Source: a virus. Taken from it: 38,540 nucleotides of DNA. This document shows, piece by piece, positions 7,072 to 16,770 of this stretch (position 1 is the stretch's first letter; each line of letters opens with the position of its first letter). The notes under the pieces were generated by a model that worked only from the letters and a program-made list of their open reading frames with translations, had not been told where the DNA came from and did not search any database. The DNA is taken from the IMG/VR virus record IMGVR_UViG_3300023245_000040, positions 1 to 38,540 of that record; one strand, written 5' to 3'. The translations under genes were made by a program, and so were the position numbers.

Positions 7072-9582
7072 ATGCCATTTGATTTACCAAACACAGCGAG
7101 TACATTATCACCATTCTTTTCACCGGGAGAGGATTTAAGGTATTTTGCAACCACGCCTAACTCAATTTCAACTATTGGAGACTACCGTGTGGATAGTAAT
7201 TTAGACCAAGACTCTATTAATAGAACCTTAAGAAATCTTAGTTTCGATCAATATGAGTCTTTAAACTCGATGAAAGCAACGGGTTCTAGTTTTTCTGACA
7301 AAATTAGTGTTTTTGTTCAGCAGCAAGAACTTAATTTAGATTTCAAGAAACCTCATAATCTTACTTATTTTTCAAGCTTTAAGACAGAATCAGTAAAAGG
7401 TATAGCTGAAATAATATCTACGTTTCCTTATGCTATATATGTTACATCAGGAGTCTCTAGTGTTGAGACTTTGTATGATTATTCTAGAGTTCAGGATATA
7501 AATACCAATAAAATTGAATCAACTTTTAAAATACCTACGGACTCCCTAGTTAATCAAGGAAATGTTCTTCTAAATTCTGGATATTCTTATAACAACAATA
7601 GTTTGTTTAATAATTCTAGCGATTATGTGATTCACTTTAAAGATGAGCTTTCAACTGGGTCTACGAATCCAAAGTTTCAGATTTTAAAATATGTATTTTC
7701 AGTAGACTGTTTAGAGGTTACTGTTAAAGGTGATTTATTAACAGGTCAATCTGTTGTTGATTCTTATAGTGATTTTTATATAGCACCTTCTCCTAAAGTT
7801 ATTTATAAATTTAAAAAAGAACTCACTCCACTTAAAAATCAATTAATTTTTAGTGGAAAATATAAAATAGCAAACCCTATATTGGATGACGGGTCTACTA
7901 TAGAAGTGACCTACGAATGGCCTAAATCTGTGGATGGATACAACCCTGATACCTACGGCACTGATTTTGAGACTTGGAAGTTTGATTTTTTAGATTTCTC
8001 TGAAACCCTAGATTGCGACAAAACTAATATCATGGCTCAGACTATGATACCAGATGCATATTTTGATTTCGATAGTGATAGTAATATATACGCAAATATA
8101 ACTCAATCTCACGCACAAGAGTTTGATGTTATCAAACAATACATTGACGGTCTTGTTTATGCTCACACAGCAACCTATGATGGGACAGAATCAGTGCCTG
8201 ATAAATTTATTTTTAAGCTTTCTAAGCTACTAGGGTTTGATTTATCTCCTCAGTTCAATGAAGTGGATTTGTTAAGATACCTATCTGGAGATGAAGATGG
8301 AGAGGGGAATTCGGCTGCATCTTTTAACCTACAGCTTTGGAGAAAAATATTAACAAATATCATTTGGTTATTAAAAAGAAAAGGAACAAGAGAACCTCTT
8401 CTTTGGGTTTTCCAACTTATTGGAGCGCCAGAGTGCATGGTAAGGCTTGATGAGATTGTGTATGACATAACAACGGCTGCTTCTTCTGGTGACACAGGCA
8501 CTCTCCTAGAAGGTGAGTTGTCTTTTAAGTCAAAAATAAATGGATTCCCTGACTATCAAGTAAATCCGTTTATTTTTCAAGAGGGAGGTTTAGGTAGAGG
8601 TAATGGAATGAATTATATTGATTACTGGAGACCTCAATATGACCCAGTATTAAGGTTCGATAATGTTAAAACTCAGTCTGGAGATACTGTTTATTTTGGT
8701 ACTGAAAATATCATTAACTCTAAACAACTATACTGCGCTCTTGATCCTGCCCAAGCAATTGAGTGTAACGTGCATGAGTGGTATCAATTATCAGGAACTG
8801 TTTGGAATTACTCTTATGACGATATCAGTTTAGCTGATTGGGATTATCCGTTCCAATGGGTTCCAGAAGATCAATACGCAGCTAAGCCTACTGGTGCTAC
8901 TGAGCATATATCAGGAATGACTCATCAAGAGTATATGACTTTTTTGTTTACTAACAACGTAGACCCTAGAACTAGGAAAACAAACGACCAAAGCCATACT
9001 ACTTTTTATTATCCAGCTTTAAAAAATATTTACCTGAATTACTCATTCTTGAAACACCCTATTTCAAGTAGAATCACAATGAGTAAACTTGAGAACTTCA
9101 TCAAACTAATCGAAAGAAAGTTCTTCAATTATGGAAAACAATTATTACCAGCCACTTCTATACTTTTAGCTCAAGGTGTGATTTACAGAAACACTGAGTT
9201 CCATAGAGAAAGATTTATTTATAAAGACGGAATTAACAAAGGATCTGAGTTTAAGGTGGATATTTCTCAACCAGAATCTGTGGTGTTTTTAACAGAAGTG
9301 TTAGGCGAAGTAAATGAAGAAATAGATGGCTCAGTTGACATAATTGAAGTTTCAAACGAAATAAGCCAAGAAATAGAAGGGTTGGTCAATTTAATTGATG
9401 TTTCAAACGAAATTACAATCGAAATATCTACCTCTATTAATACCTACAACATTGTTGTTGAAATAAGCGATGACTCTGAGGATACAACAGATGTTTCTGA
9501 GGTTGATTTTCCTCTTTTTTTAGATGACATTTCTAATATCATTGTTGAAGATGACATTTCTAATATCACTGTTGAAGATTAA
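7072..9582 (+). CDS. Large tail/baseplate protein with tail-protein-I/TIGR02242-like region
   Basis: The 836-residue protein has a central segment (about 380-460) that resembles phage tail protein I/TIGR02242 domains: FKLSKLLGFDL is followed by W-x-K-I-L-x-N-I-I-W-L-L-K-R-K-G-T-R and then LIGAPE. Such domains occur in baseplate proteins of contractile tails and injection systems. The N-terminal ~370 residues are beta-rich and unassigned. The C-terminal ~95 residues are unusual: two 17-residue repeats (EIDGSVDIIEVSNEISQ-type), a partial third, then a 9-residue duplication DDISNIxVE at the very end. This tail is acidic and probably a recently expanded spacer or interaction arm. The ATG at 7072 follows a candidate late promoter at 7046-7056. 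A baseplate or tail assignment is fairly safe; the specific T4 equivalent is not known. Confidence 0.6.
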   Translation: MPFDLPNTASTLSPFFSPGEDLRYFATTPNSISTIGDYRVDSNLDQDSINRTLRNLSFDQYESLNSMKATGSSFSDKISVFVQQQELNLDFKKPHNLTYFSSFKTESVKGIAEIISTFPYAIYVTSGVSSVETLYDYSRVQDINTNKIESTFKIPTDSLVNQGNVLLNSGYSYNNNSLFNNSSDYVIHFKDELSTGSTNPKFQILKYVFSVDCLEVTVKGDLLTGQSVVDSYSDFYIAPSPKVIYKFKKELTPLKNQLIFSGKYKIANPILDDGSTIEVTYEWPKSVDGYNPDTYGTDFETWKFDFLDFSETLDCDKTNIMAQTMIPDAYFDFDSDSNIYANITQSHAQEFDVIKQYIDGLVYAHTATYDGTESVPDKFIFKLSKLLGFDLSPQFNEVDLLRYLSGDEDGEGNSAASFNLQLWRKILTNIIWLLKRKGTREPLLWVFQLIGAPECMVRLDEIVYDITTAASSGDTGTLLEGELSFKSKINGFPDYQVNPFIFQEGGLGRGNGMNYIDYWRPQYDPVLRFDNVKTQSGDTVYFGTENIINSKQLYCALDPAQAIECNVHEWYQLSGTVWNYSYDDISLADWDYPFQWVPEDQYAAKPTGATEHISGMTHQEYMTFLFTNNVDPRTRKTNDQSHTTFYYPALKNIYLNYSFLKHPISSRITMSKLENFIKLIERKFFNYGKQLLPATSILLAQGVIYRNTEFHRERFIYKDGINKGSEFKVDISQPESVVFLTEVLGEVNEEIDGSVDIIEVSNEISQEIEGLVNLIDVSNEITIEISTSINTYNIVVEISDDSEDTTDVSEVDFPLFLDDISNIIVEDDISNITVED
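9319..9420 (+). repeat. Two tandem 51-bp coding repeats in the tail gene
   Basis: Units 9319-9369 and 9370-9420 encode EIDGSVDIIEVSNEISQ and EIEGLVNLIDVSNEITI; a degenerate third unit starts at 9421. The DNA copies are diverged, with GTTTCAAACGAA conserved in both. Confidence 0.75.
9523..9576 (+). repeat. Perfect-length 27-bp tandem duplication at the gene's 3' end
   Basis: Two head-to-tail copies (9523-9549, 9550-9576) starting GATGACATTTCTAATATC differ by one base (ATT versus ACT codon). They encode DDISNIIVE and DDISNITVE just before the last codon and stop. The near identity indicates a recent duplication that kept the frame. Confidence 0.9.
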
Positions 9583-9600
9583 TTTTCGTATATTTGTCTT

Positions 9601-9921
9601 ATGTATAGAAAATTAAAAAGAACTTGGTCTCACAACAACCTCAACTACATCCCTAACTTTTTTAAAGTTTTCCCTGAGTTATCAAAACTCGATGACGAGG
9701 AGTTAGTTGACAGGTTCGGTGAGCTTGGCGTAGACTTCTTTTCTGAAGAAAAAACACCCGTAAGATTATGGGTTAGATTGACGCTCCCTTTCGCTTTATT
9801 GACATTTATAATAATGTTTATAGGTATCCCTTTTGTTTTTATTTTTACTGGAAAATGGGGATATAATATTGGAAATAAAAACTATGTACTTAACTGGTTT
9901 AAGTCTTTAGGTCTACAATAA
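9601..9921 (+). CDS. Small single-span membrane protein, 106 aa
   Basis: Not recognised as a family. The protein has a basic N-terminus (MYRKLKRTW), an acidic amphipathic part (residues 25-52, KLDDEELVDRFGELGVDFF) and one strong hydrophobic segment at about 58-83 (LRLTLPFALL... to FVFIF), with a short polar tail. It is probably an inner-membrane protein with its N-terminus in the cytoplasm. It lies 18 bases downstream of the 836-residue tail gene and converges on the minus-strand gene ending at 9923, with 1 base between stops. TATATTTG just upstream (9590-9597) fits a -7 box but sits too close to the ATG for an ordinary leader. A role in lysis or superinfection control is possible, but nothing in the sequence decides this. 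Confidence 0.6.
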   Translation: MYRKLKRTWSHNNLNYIPNFFKVFPELSKLDDEELVDRFGELGVDFFSEEKTPVRLWVRLTLPFALLTFIIMFIGIPFVFIFTGKWGYNIGNKNYVLNWFKSLGLQ

Positions 9922-9922
9922 T

Positions 9923-10795
9923 TTAAGCTCCTAGAATATTATTAAAAGTTTGAGTTAAATCAGGGTTTACAATTCTTTCTTTGTAATCTAATTCACTTGA
10001 TGTAAATTGAGATTTCCTTTTAATTAAATTAAATTCTCTGAACAAAAATCCATTCTCATCAAATACTCTGTACTTTCCGTTTCCATTATCTCTAATTGAA
10101 TTTCCATATAAGGCGTATGAGAGCGTTTTTATTGTTTGATCAACCATTTCTACTATAATTACGTTTGGATCGAAAGAAGTGGCTGTAATGAGTATCTTCT
10201 GACCTGCATTACCTAAGTTTACTTGTTGAGAATTTGAAATCAAACTTCTTTCGTCTGGAGTTAAAGTTAAAAACAAGTTTGTCCCATTTGGGTCAAGCAC
10301 ATAAGTGTTTGAGCTAGAGTTTGAATTATTATTGTTTGTAGACACTGAAACAACTTCTGATGAGGTCACTATTCTGTGGAAGTTTTTTGTCTTAACTCCA
10401 TTTGCATCAAAGTATTCAATCATATATCCGATTAAAGATCCGGGAGATTGAAACTGAAGTTTAGGGATTATTATCCCTTTCTTTGAAATCTGAATCTCTG
10501 TATCTGTGTTGGTGACTACAACAGAACAATCGTGAATTGTTGTCTCAAAAGATTTAGGTTTTAGTAAGACTGTATAGAATCCAAGTTTATTAAAGATAGA
10601 TGCAGGAAGTCTTAATTCGTAAACCCCATCTGCTCCAATGAGTTTTTTAAATTCATTGTCAGATATAGCTCCAAACATAGGTGTCATTTGAGGGTTCGTT
10701 GGAGTTTCTCTTGAAGAAGAATATGAATAGAGTATATCCACATCATTACTATTAACATTTGAAAGAACTTTTGTTCCATATAATCCTACACTCAT
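9923..10795 (-). CDS. Hypothetical virion protein, 290 aa
   Basis: Not recognised as a named family. The 290-residue protein is beta-rich, soluble, with an Asn/Ser-rich linker (STNNNNSNSSSN) near residues 152-163 dividing two halves. The first half (GVYELRLPASIFNKLGFYTV...) resembles an Ig-like or tail-associated beta domain. It is downstream of the Calx-beta-like adhesin gene (10835-13186) on the same strand. A near-match to the candidate late promoter (TTATAAATATT on the plus strand, 10810-10820) lies 14 bases before its ATG, so it may be transcribed separately. A virion role is inferred from context. Confidence 0.5.
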   Translation of the reverse strand: MSVGLYGTKVLSNVNSNDVDILYSYSSSRETPTNPQMTPMFGAISDNEFKKLIGADGVYELRLPASIFNKLGFYTVLLKPKSFETTIHDCSVVVTNTDTEIQISKKGIIIPKLQFQSPGSLIGYMIEYFDANGVKTKNFHRIVTSSEVVSVSTNNNNSNSSSNTYVLDPNGTNLFLTLTPDERSLISNSQQVNLGNAGQKILITATSFDPNVIIVEMVDQTIKTLSYALYGNSIRDNGNGKYRVFDENGFLFREFNLIKRKSQFTSSELDYKERIVNPDLTQTFNNILGA

Positions 10796-10809
10796 TTCTT
10801 TGTTTTTTT

Positions 10810-10820
10810 TTATAAATATT
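10810..10820 (-). promoter_or_regulatory. Candidate late promoter element, one mismatch
   Basis: Read on the minus strand this is AATATTTATAA, one base from the exact ATTATTTATAA found before three other genes, 14 bases before the ATG at 10795 and in the same orientation. Confidence 0.4.
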
Positions 10821-10834
10821 AATTTAAAAAATTA

Positions 10835-13186
10835 TCAATCTGTAAATAATTCATAAGGAACGCTTTCCCAAGACCCTGTTTCCCCGTCAAAACCATTTGT
10901 TGTTGGACAAATAGTATTTAATAAAGTAGATAATTTAAAGTTAAATTCATTATAATTTGTATCGTTGTTATAATCATCCAATAAAGCAATCCCGTTTATT
11001 GTTATTTTATGCTTGTGATTATCTCCTTCAAACCCTTCGGTACAAAGCCCTCCTTCCTCATATGTGACCGACATATTATCGTATGTAGTCTGAAGGTTAT
11101 ATATATTGTTAAAAGGATCTTCAGTTCCTGTTAAAGAAAACTCGCCCAAACCAACTGTTTGCTGTGGCGGTGACCCTTTCATAATAAAATTATGGAATCC
11201 TCTCTGTATTCCGTCTACAGGTATAGTTGGGTGAGTGTATTTTATCCTCATTCCGTAGTCTGCTTTCAAATATACTGGCTTGTAGTAAGAAGCTCCTTCT
11301 ATCTGAACAACTGTGCTTCCTAATTCTGAGTTTGTTGGTAAAAAGAATTGGTAATTATTATCTGAAATCTGAATACTAAAATCTTCTCCACCTAACACTT
11401 CTTGTTCATTAAATATTATGCTTTCGCCATTGTTTGTTATTATTAAATCTATTCTAGATGTTAAGTTATCTTCTGTGTCAAATCCAAAATTAAAATTAGG
11501 GAAACTATTAAAGCTTTGATCAAAACCTTGCGTTGCTTCATTATATTGATTTCCCATTTTAACCAACCATGAATTTGAATTTTCGTTTGTTGCTTCAGAT
11601 GTTAAAACTCTAAGTTGAGTTCCACTCAACTCGCTTGCCATTTTTCCTTTTTGTCTATATATATTGCCAATATTAAACGCTACATTTTTTCTGATAATTG
11701 TTGAATCTTGAATATTAATTAAACCTTTAATTATAGCGTTTCTTCCTAGGTTGACTCCAATAGGGTTTATTAACCTAACGCCAATCGACTCCACAGATTC
11801 AGGGATATTGTCTTTCAAAGTGCTTATTTCTACTATTTTATTTAACTCTCCAACTCCCCATGTTATTGTTTGAGGGCTTAATAGCCTAAAGTCTGTTTCA
11901 TTTATGGGCGCACTTTGGTTTCTTGATATGTAAAAAAAATATACTTCTACACTCTCCCCTCCAATGCTAGCTTGGTCTAGAGATACTTGAAGGTTTACGG
12001 TTTCTCCTTCCTCTGCGTTTAGGTTAAATTCTAACAATCCATCAACGTCTTGCATAGAAGATACAGCTACATTTGAAAAGCTCACGTTGCGCAACACTGT
12101 GTTGTCAATTAAATTCATTGTGTGAGTATATTTTTTTTCCAAATAAACATTGAAAAAAGAAGATATCTTCAATGTTAACATCTCAGTCTCCTCTATGTTT
12201 ATGTCATTGTTTATAGTGATTCTAATATTTTTCACTTGTTCTCCTTCTTCCCACTTAACAACTAGATTGTCTAATATTGTGATGTCAGAACTATCTGCGC
12301 TTAAATACTCTACTTCTATTTCAATCTCTTCAATACCTCTTAATGATGGTTGGGATAAAGAGATAGGTATCCCATAACTCAACCCTTCGGTGTACATTCC
12401 TGTTTGTTCTGTAAAAGAAACACCTAAAGCGTTGCTGCTGAATATAACATTTTCATTTGTTTCCAAATTTGTATCTACAAAGCACTGGAGAACACTAGAA
12501 ACAATATTTGATTCTCCGGGATTGCTTGGTGATACGGATTCTAGTTGTTCAAAAAAATCTGAATTCTGATCAATAATTCCACTTAGATAAGATTCTGCAA
12601 GTTCAGGATCAATTTGAACATCAATAACATCTCCACATACTTTGTATGTTTCAATGGATGTTTTGTCGTAATTTTTATAAATTTTTATAGGTAGATAATA
12701 ACTGTCTTCTGAAGTAAATTCATAAAGAGTATTTCTAGTGGAATTTATTCTACTTCCTCCAATTATACTAGCTGGTGCGCCATCAGGCCTAACAACTTCA
12801 TTCCCATCCCAATTAAAATTATTGTCACTAACAATTATGTTTATTGTGTTTACTAACTGATTGTCTATAAATACTGTTGGGGAAGGAGTTCCGTTAGAAA
12901 TTGTTGTTTGAAAAAATTGATTAAAAATAATTGATAATTTTCTATCATCATAAAAAATTTCTTTTCTTTCTATATCTGAAGAATTTTGATTTAAATATTC
13001 AACAAAACCATCAATAATAATTTGGTTTTGAGAATCATTTAGATAACCTCTTATATTAAACTCACTAGTCACTCCTCCACCTAAACTTTGAGTGTACACA
13101 AAATAATCGTCATTCAATTCTAGTTCACTAACGGTTAATGGTGATCCAGTAAAACTTGTGTTTAAAAGTAATTCGAATTTTTGCAT
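10835..13186 (-). CDS. Adhesin-like virion protein with two Calx-beta-like domains
   Basis: The 783-residue protein contains two Calx-beta-like segments at about 265-365 and 388-495. Each has the typical pattern: a G/EG turn, a strand run, then W-x-x-GE followed by h-h-I-x-I-x-x-D-x-x-x-E-x-x-E (NWEEGE-type WEEGEQ...NNDINIEETE in the first, WGVGEL...KDNIPESVE in the second). A downstream region starting KNVAFNIGNIY is homologous to IFNVGGVYKNR in the 1016-residue neighbour, including LPTNSELGST versus LPINPTLGST. The extreme C-terminus has an HKITINGIAL motif shared with the 1008-residue protein (HTIEINGMAL). Calx-beta domains bind Ca2+ and occur in surface adhesins, so this may be a receptor-binding or fibre component. 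Its ATG base overlaps the stop of the upstream 170-residue gene by one base, implying translational coupling. Confidence 0.6.
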   Translation of the reverse strand: MQKFELLLNTSFTGSPLTVSELELNDDYFVYTQSLGGGVTSEFNIRGYLNDSQNQIIIDGFVEYLNQNSSDIERKEIFYDDRKLSIIFNQFFQTTISNGTPSPTVFIDNQLVNTINIIVSDNNFNWDGNEVVRPDGAPASIIGGSRINSTRNTLYEFTSEDSYYLPIKIYKNYDKTSIETYKVCGDVIDVQIDPELAESYLSGIIDQNSDFFEQLESVSPSNPGESNIVSSVLQCFVDTNLETNENVIFSSNALGVSFTEQTGMYTEGLSYGIPISLSQPSLRGIEEIEIEVEYLSADSSDITILDNLVVKWEEGEQVKNIRITINNDINIEETEMLTLKISSFFNVYLEKKYTHTMNLIDNTVLRNVSFSNVAVSSMQDVDGLLEFNLNAEEGETVNLQVSLDQASIGGESVEVYFFYISRNQSAPINETDFRLLSPQTITWGVGELNKIVEISTLKDNIPESVESIGVRLINPIGVNLGRNAIIKGLINIQDSTIIRKNVAFNIGNIYRQKGKMASELSGTQLRVLTSEATNENSNSWLVKMGNQYNEATQGFDQSFNSFPNFNFGFDTEDNLTSRIDLIITNNGESIIFNEQEVLGGEDFSIQISDNNYQFFLPTNSELGSTVVQIEGASYYKPVYLKADYGMRIKYTHPTIPVDGIQRGFHNFIMKGSPPQQTVGLGEFSLTGTEDPFNNIYNLQTTYDNMSVTYEEGGLCTEGFEGDNHKHKITINGIALLDDYNNDTNYNEFNFKLSTLLNTICPTTNGFDGETGSWESVPYELFTD

Positions 13187-13698
13187 TATTTGTTAATTGT
13201 AATATTTAAAGCTTTTGCTTTGGAAGTTACGTTAGATAAGTTGGTTTGAATTACATCTAAATCATCTATAGTTACCTTATTTCCTTTTTTTAAAGTCCAA
13301 GGAAGGGTGCTTTTTCCTTTTAAATTAAACCATAACCTAACTTCTTGATTGCTCATTATTCTTAATTCAGGTCTTATTAATCTAATGTAATTTATCAAAG
13401 TAGCACTTAAATCACTTCCTTTATTAATGTGAATTTTATCAACATTGTCAAAGAAACCAAATTCAACATAAAAAGGATTTATTTCTTGCCTTTCTATTTT
13501 TTTTATTTTATCATCTACATCAGTGTCTACATAATCGATTATTTTTTCAGTTCTGTTCATAGAAAACTGAACAAAAAAATCATTCTCAGGAATTTCTGAC
13601 ACAGACCTGTTGCTGTGTATTATTCCATATCCTTTTTCAAACTCATCAGTTGGTTGAGTGTTAATAAAAATCTTATATCTTTCTGTGTCTTTTTCCAT
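13186..13698 (-). CDS. Hypothetical protein, 170 aa, between paralogous adhesin genes
   Basis: Not recognised. The 170-residue protein is charged and soluble with no membrane segment. It shares a one-base stop/start overlap with the downstream 783-residue adhesin gene and lies 21 bases after the 1016-residue adhesin gene. Such tight packing suggests that the three are made together; a chaperone or connector role for the fibres is one possibility but no motif supports it. An inverted repeat (13709-13732) lies just before the gene. Confidence 0.5.
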   Translation of the reverse strand: MEKDTERYKIFINTQPTDEFEKGYGIIHSNRSVSEIPENDFFVQFSMNRTEKIIDYVDTDVDDKIKKIERQEINPFYVEFGFFDNVDKIHINKGSDLSATLINYIRLIRPELRIMSNQEVRLWFNLKGKSTLPWTLKKGNKVTIDDLDVIQTNLSNVTSKAKALNITINK

Positions 13699-13708
13699 GT
13701 TATAATAA

Positions 13709-13732
13709 GTATCAAATTATTATATTTGATAC
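13709..13732 (-). other. 9-bp perfect inverted repeat at adhesin gene end
   Basis: Arms GTATCAAAT and ATTTGATAC (13709-13717, 13724-13732) enclose a 6-base loop that contains the stop codon of the 1016-residue gene. No T-run follows in the direction of transcription, so it is not a standard terminator; an mRNA-processing or stability hairpin between two cotranscribed genes is possible. Confidence 0.45.
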
Positions 13733-16700
13733 GAGAATCCTCCTAAACCATTTCTTCCAATATTTTCATCCCCAATTAATAAGTTAGGAACTCTTACTTT
13801 TGTGTTTAAATAAGACCTTAACACCTCTAAGTGAGAATCAGGTAAATATAAACCAATACTGTTTAATTCATCTTCTTCTTTAAAAAGGTTGGAGTCATTA
13901 TTGGTAGAAGCATATCCTACATTATTATGTTGAGAAAAACCAAAAACTCCTGACCCTTGTATTGCTGTTAAAGATGAATTAAAGTTCAAAGTACCCGGAG
14001 TAGATTCAAATTGAGAAATATTATCTATGGAAAATTCTTGAGCAAAAAACTTAGATTTTAATCTTAATTTGTTTGATTCAACTAAAACTCCATCTACTAA
14101 TCCGCCAAAATCTCCATTATTGTCCCCTCCGTCTAATACTTCTCCCATACTTGGGTTTCCTAAAACAGACTCATTATCAGGGGTTGCAACTATAACTCCA
14201 TCTCCATTTTCCCACCAATAATTTGCATTTTTATTTGAGTAAGGAGAAGATGTCCCTCCAATTTTGTAAAAAGTTTCTCCGTTCAGTAAAAAATCAAACC
14301 CTCTCGCCCCCGATACTGCGGAAGGTGATGTAAGAGAAATGTTTATGTCCATTACTTTCTTAGTGGGTGATGACACCACTTCCTCACTAGTACTTGGAAT
14401 TACTTCTACTGGAGAAGAAGCCCAGTGTGGACTTTCAATTAATGACCCGTATTGATTAAATCTCCCATAAGTTGTAAGATTCCGTTTTGATCCAGATAAA
14501 GTGTTTTGAGACAGTAAAGCAATATGGTTGGTGTACACTTTATCGTGAAGAGGCATGGGTGTGCCTCCGTAACCTCTCTCTTCTCCGCCTTCAACAAGTG
14601 TTGTTAAAATATCTTGAGAACTTGGGAGTAAACTTACATTAGTAAGATAATTTCCAACATGATAAATTGACTTATTTAAATAAAAACATTCTTCATTTTC
14701 AGCGTCATATGGAGCTAAAATATTCCCTAACACGTTCACTAAATACTTATTTTCCCCATCCTCTGAAGCACTAAGAAACTGAGGTTTCATAATCATGCTT
14801 CTGTATCCGTTTTTGTAAAAAGTTATTCTGTAGTGACTTTTTTGGTCAACAGTGTTTGTGTGAAGTTCAAATGATTTATTTTTTTGTAAAGAAGGAACGT
14901 ATTCTTGCAATGTTTCAAACGCCCATCCATCTATAGAAGTTTCTAAACTTAGAAAACCACCTCCGTCTTTTGAAGAGAAAATCACGCTTTTTTCTTCGTT
15001 GTTAAATGAAAAAGAAAAATCTTTACCATATCCTTGTTGCTTAAAATAATCATTCTGACCACCATCTAAATTTATTTTAAGTTTCTCATAAGAATTATTC
15101 TGATTCTGTATTGGTATTTTAACCCCATTAATTACAAAGTGGTCGTAATTATTGTCTCCAAGACTAAGTCCTGAAGGTCTTGTGTAAGTTGCTTTTATTT
15201 TATGAGGAATTGAATTTTCATATTCCATATTGAATCTAAACACCTTTTCCTCTCCAGATAAGAAAACTTTTCTATATGTACTTCCAAGAGTGGGGTTTAT
15301 AGGAAGAATTGAATTTAATCCCTCGTTCTTTATTTTGACAAAGATATTATCACAAGGATAAAATTCAGCATTTACACCTTGCCATAAAGCTCCGTTCCTT
15401 AAAATTGATGGGCTTGAAAATTGACGTGTAAAGCTATTAGATACAGATGCAGATCTGCCTTCAAATAAAAGTCTGTTTTTATAAACACCTCCTACATTAA
15501 ATATGGTTTTAAGTCTTTCTGTTCGGTCTAAAACATAAATTTGAGAAACAGTAATTAATCCGTCTATTAATCTGTATTTTTCTGTGAAAGAAAAGGTAAA
15601 ATCTTCTTTCATTTCAATATCTAAATCATCATTTGCAATAATTCTTAAGTTTTTTGAAACTTCTCCCTCTTCCCAACTCATTGGGTAAGGGAATTCTATT
15701 TCTACACCATTTAGTAAAACACTTATGTCTGGAGGAAATCCTATATTATAATTTACAGCTCCACCGTCTTCAATTTGAGCGTCAGGATTAAAAGGTGTAT
15801 CTAGGGTTACTTTTTTGTAGTATATACCTGTGGCTTCGTTGTAAAAATAATACACCCCCACATCAGATATAACATGTTCACCCTCATAATCTCCGCTCGT
15901 AATGGTCAGAATTGAATTAGCTCTTAATAAACCTAGTGCTGCATTGGGGGCGTAGGTATAGAAATATACACTTCCATTTGAGTTTCTAAACAAAGGGTTT
16001 TGGTTAGGGGTGTCTCTCTCTAAAACTTGACGAGAAACTTCGCCATAATAGTAAGGATAATTGCTTGAGGGGGATGATATATTAAATAAGCAAGTCTCAT
16101 TCCCAAAAGGGGAGGGTTCGTTTAAGTATATCTCCATACTAAGAGAGTCTCCCTCTAAAATTTCTCCTCCATTAGATGAAAAAGATATTTCTCTTTGCTT
16201 TTCTTCCTTTACATCTAAATCTAACCTAATCCAATGTTTGTTAAAAAAGAACGAAAAATCATTTTCTATAGAAACTGAATTTTCTCCAAATGTGTCGAAA
16301 TCAAAAATACTTGAACCGTAATTTATAAATTGGTTTTCAGTATTGTAAAAAACTAACCTTTGTTCCCAATCTTGGTCTCTGTAATTGAAGTTATCGGATG
16401 ATAGTCGTATAAAGGCAACATCAAAAGGGAAGTTGTTTAATTCAATTAAATATTTTCCATTTTTTCTTCTGAAAATATTTTCTGTATTAAATGAATAACT
16501 TGAAGTTTGAATGGTTGTGTATAAATCTGAATAGTTTTCATCCGAATAAACTTCTATATTTAAATCATTACAATCTATTATTGTAGAAGATATTTTTCCA
16601 TAAATTCTGAAACTCCTAGACCTATTCCTTTCTAAATTGAATTGTTTTTCTAAGTCAAAATCATTGTCATATTTTTCTTTTTGAATTTCATGAACACTTC

Positions 16701-16770
16701 TTCCCAAATCAATCAACACAAACTGGTCTAGGTTATCGTCATTTATTAAAATTTTTCTTTTTTCTGCCAT
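13720..16770 (-). CDS. Adhesin-like virion protein with Calx-beta-like domain, 1016 aa
   Basis: A segment at about 195-405 has a Calx-beta-like pattern (EGDSLSMEIYL, then SWEEGEVSKNLRIIANDD and DIEMKEDFTF), interrupted by an insertion of roughly 100 residues. It is followed by IFNVGGVYKNR, and by LPINPTLGST and KATYTRP segments that parallel the 783-residue protein, so the two genes are paralogues or share swapped modules. The remaining ~500 residues are beta-rich, Asn/Gly/Ser-rich, with no enzyme motif. The start overlaps the stop of the 72-residue gene upstream (TAATG), so translation is probably coupled. It is probably part of a tail fibre or surface adhesin; a capsid decoration is an alternative. 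Confidence 0.58.
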   Translation of the reverse strand: MAEKRKILINDDNLDQFVLIDLGRSVHEIQKEKYDNDFDLEKQFNLERNRSRSFRIYGKISSTIIDCNDLNIEVYSDENYSDLYTTIQTSSYSFNTENIFRRKNGKYLIELNNFPFDVAFIRLSSDNFNYRDQDWEQRLVFYNTENQFINYGSSIFDFDTFGENSVSIENDFSFFFNKHWIRLDLDVKEEKQREISFSSNGGEILEGDSLSMEIYLNEPSPFGNETCLFNISSPSSNYPYYYGEVSRQVLERDTPNQNPLFRNSNGSVYFYTYAPNAALGLLRANSILTITSGDYEGEHVISDVGVYYFYNEATGIYYKKVTLDTPFNPDAQIEDGGAVNYNIGFPPDISVLLNGVEIEFPYPMSWEEGEVSKNLRIIANDDLDIEMKEDFTFSFTEKYRLIDGLITVSQIYVLDRTERLKTIFNVGGVYKNRLLFEGRSASVSNSFTRQFSSPSILRNGALWQGVNAEFYPCDNIFVKIKNEGLNSILPINPTLGSTYRKVFLSGEEKVFRFNMEYENSIPHKIKATYTRPSGLSLGDNNYDHFVINGVKIPIQNQNNSYEKLKINLDGGQNDYFKQQGYGKDFSFSFNNEEKSVIFSSKDGGGFLSLETSIDGWAFETLQEYVPSLQKNKSFELHTNTVDQKSHYRITFYKNGYRSMIMKPQFLSASEDGENKYLVNVLGNILAPYDAENEECFYLNKSIYHVGNYLTNVSLLPSSQDILTTLVEGGEERGYGGTPMPLHDKVYTNHIALLSQNTLSGSKRNLTTYGRFNQYGSLIESPHWASSPVEVIPSTSEEVVSSPTKKVMDINISLTSPSAVSGARGFDFLLNGETFYKIGGTSSPYSNKNANYWWENGDGVIVATPDNESVLGNPSMGEVLDGGDNNGDFGGLVDGVLVESNKLRLKSKFFAQEFSIDNISQFESTPGTLNFNSSLTAIQGSGVFGFSQHNNVGYASTNNDSNLFKEEDELNSIGLYLPDSHLEVLRSYLNTKVRVPNLLIGDENIGRNGLGGFSYQI

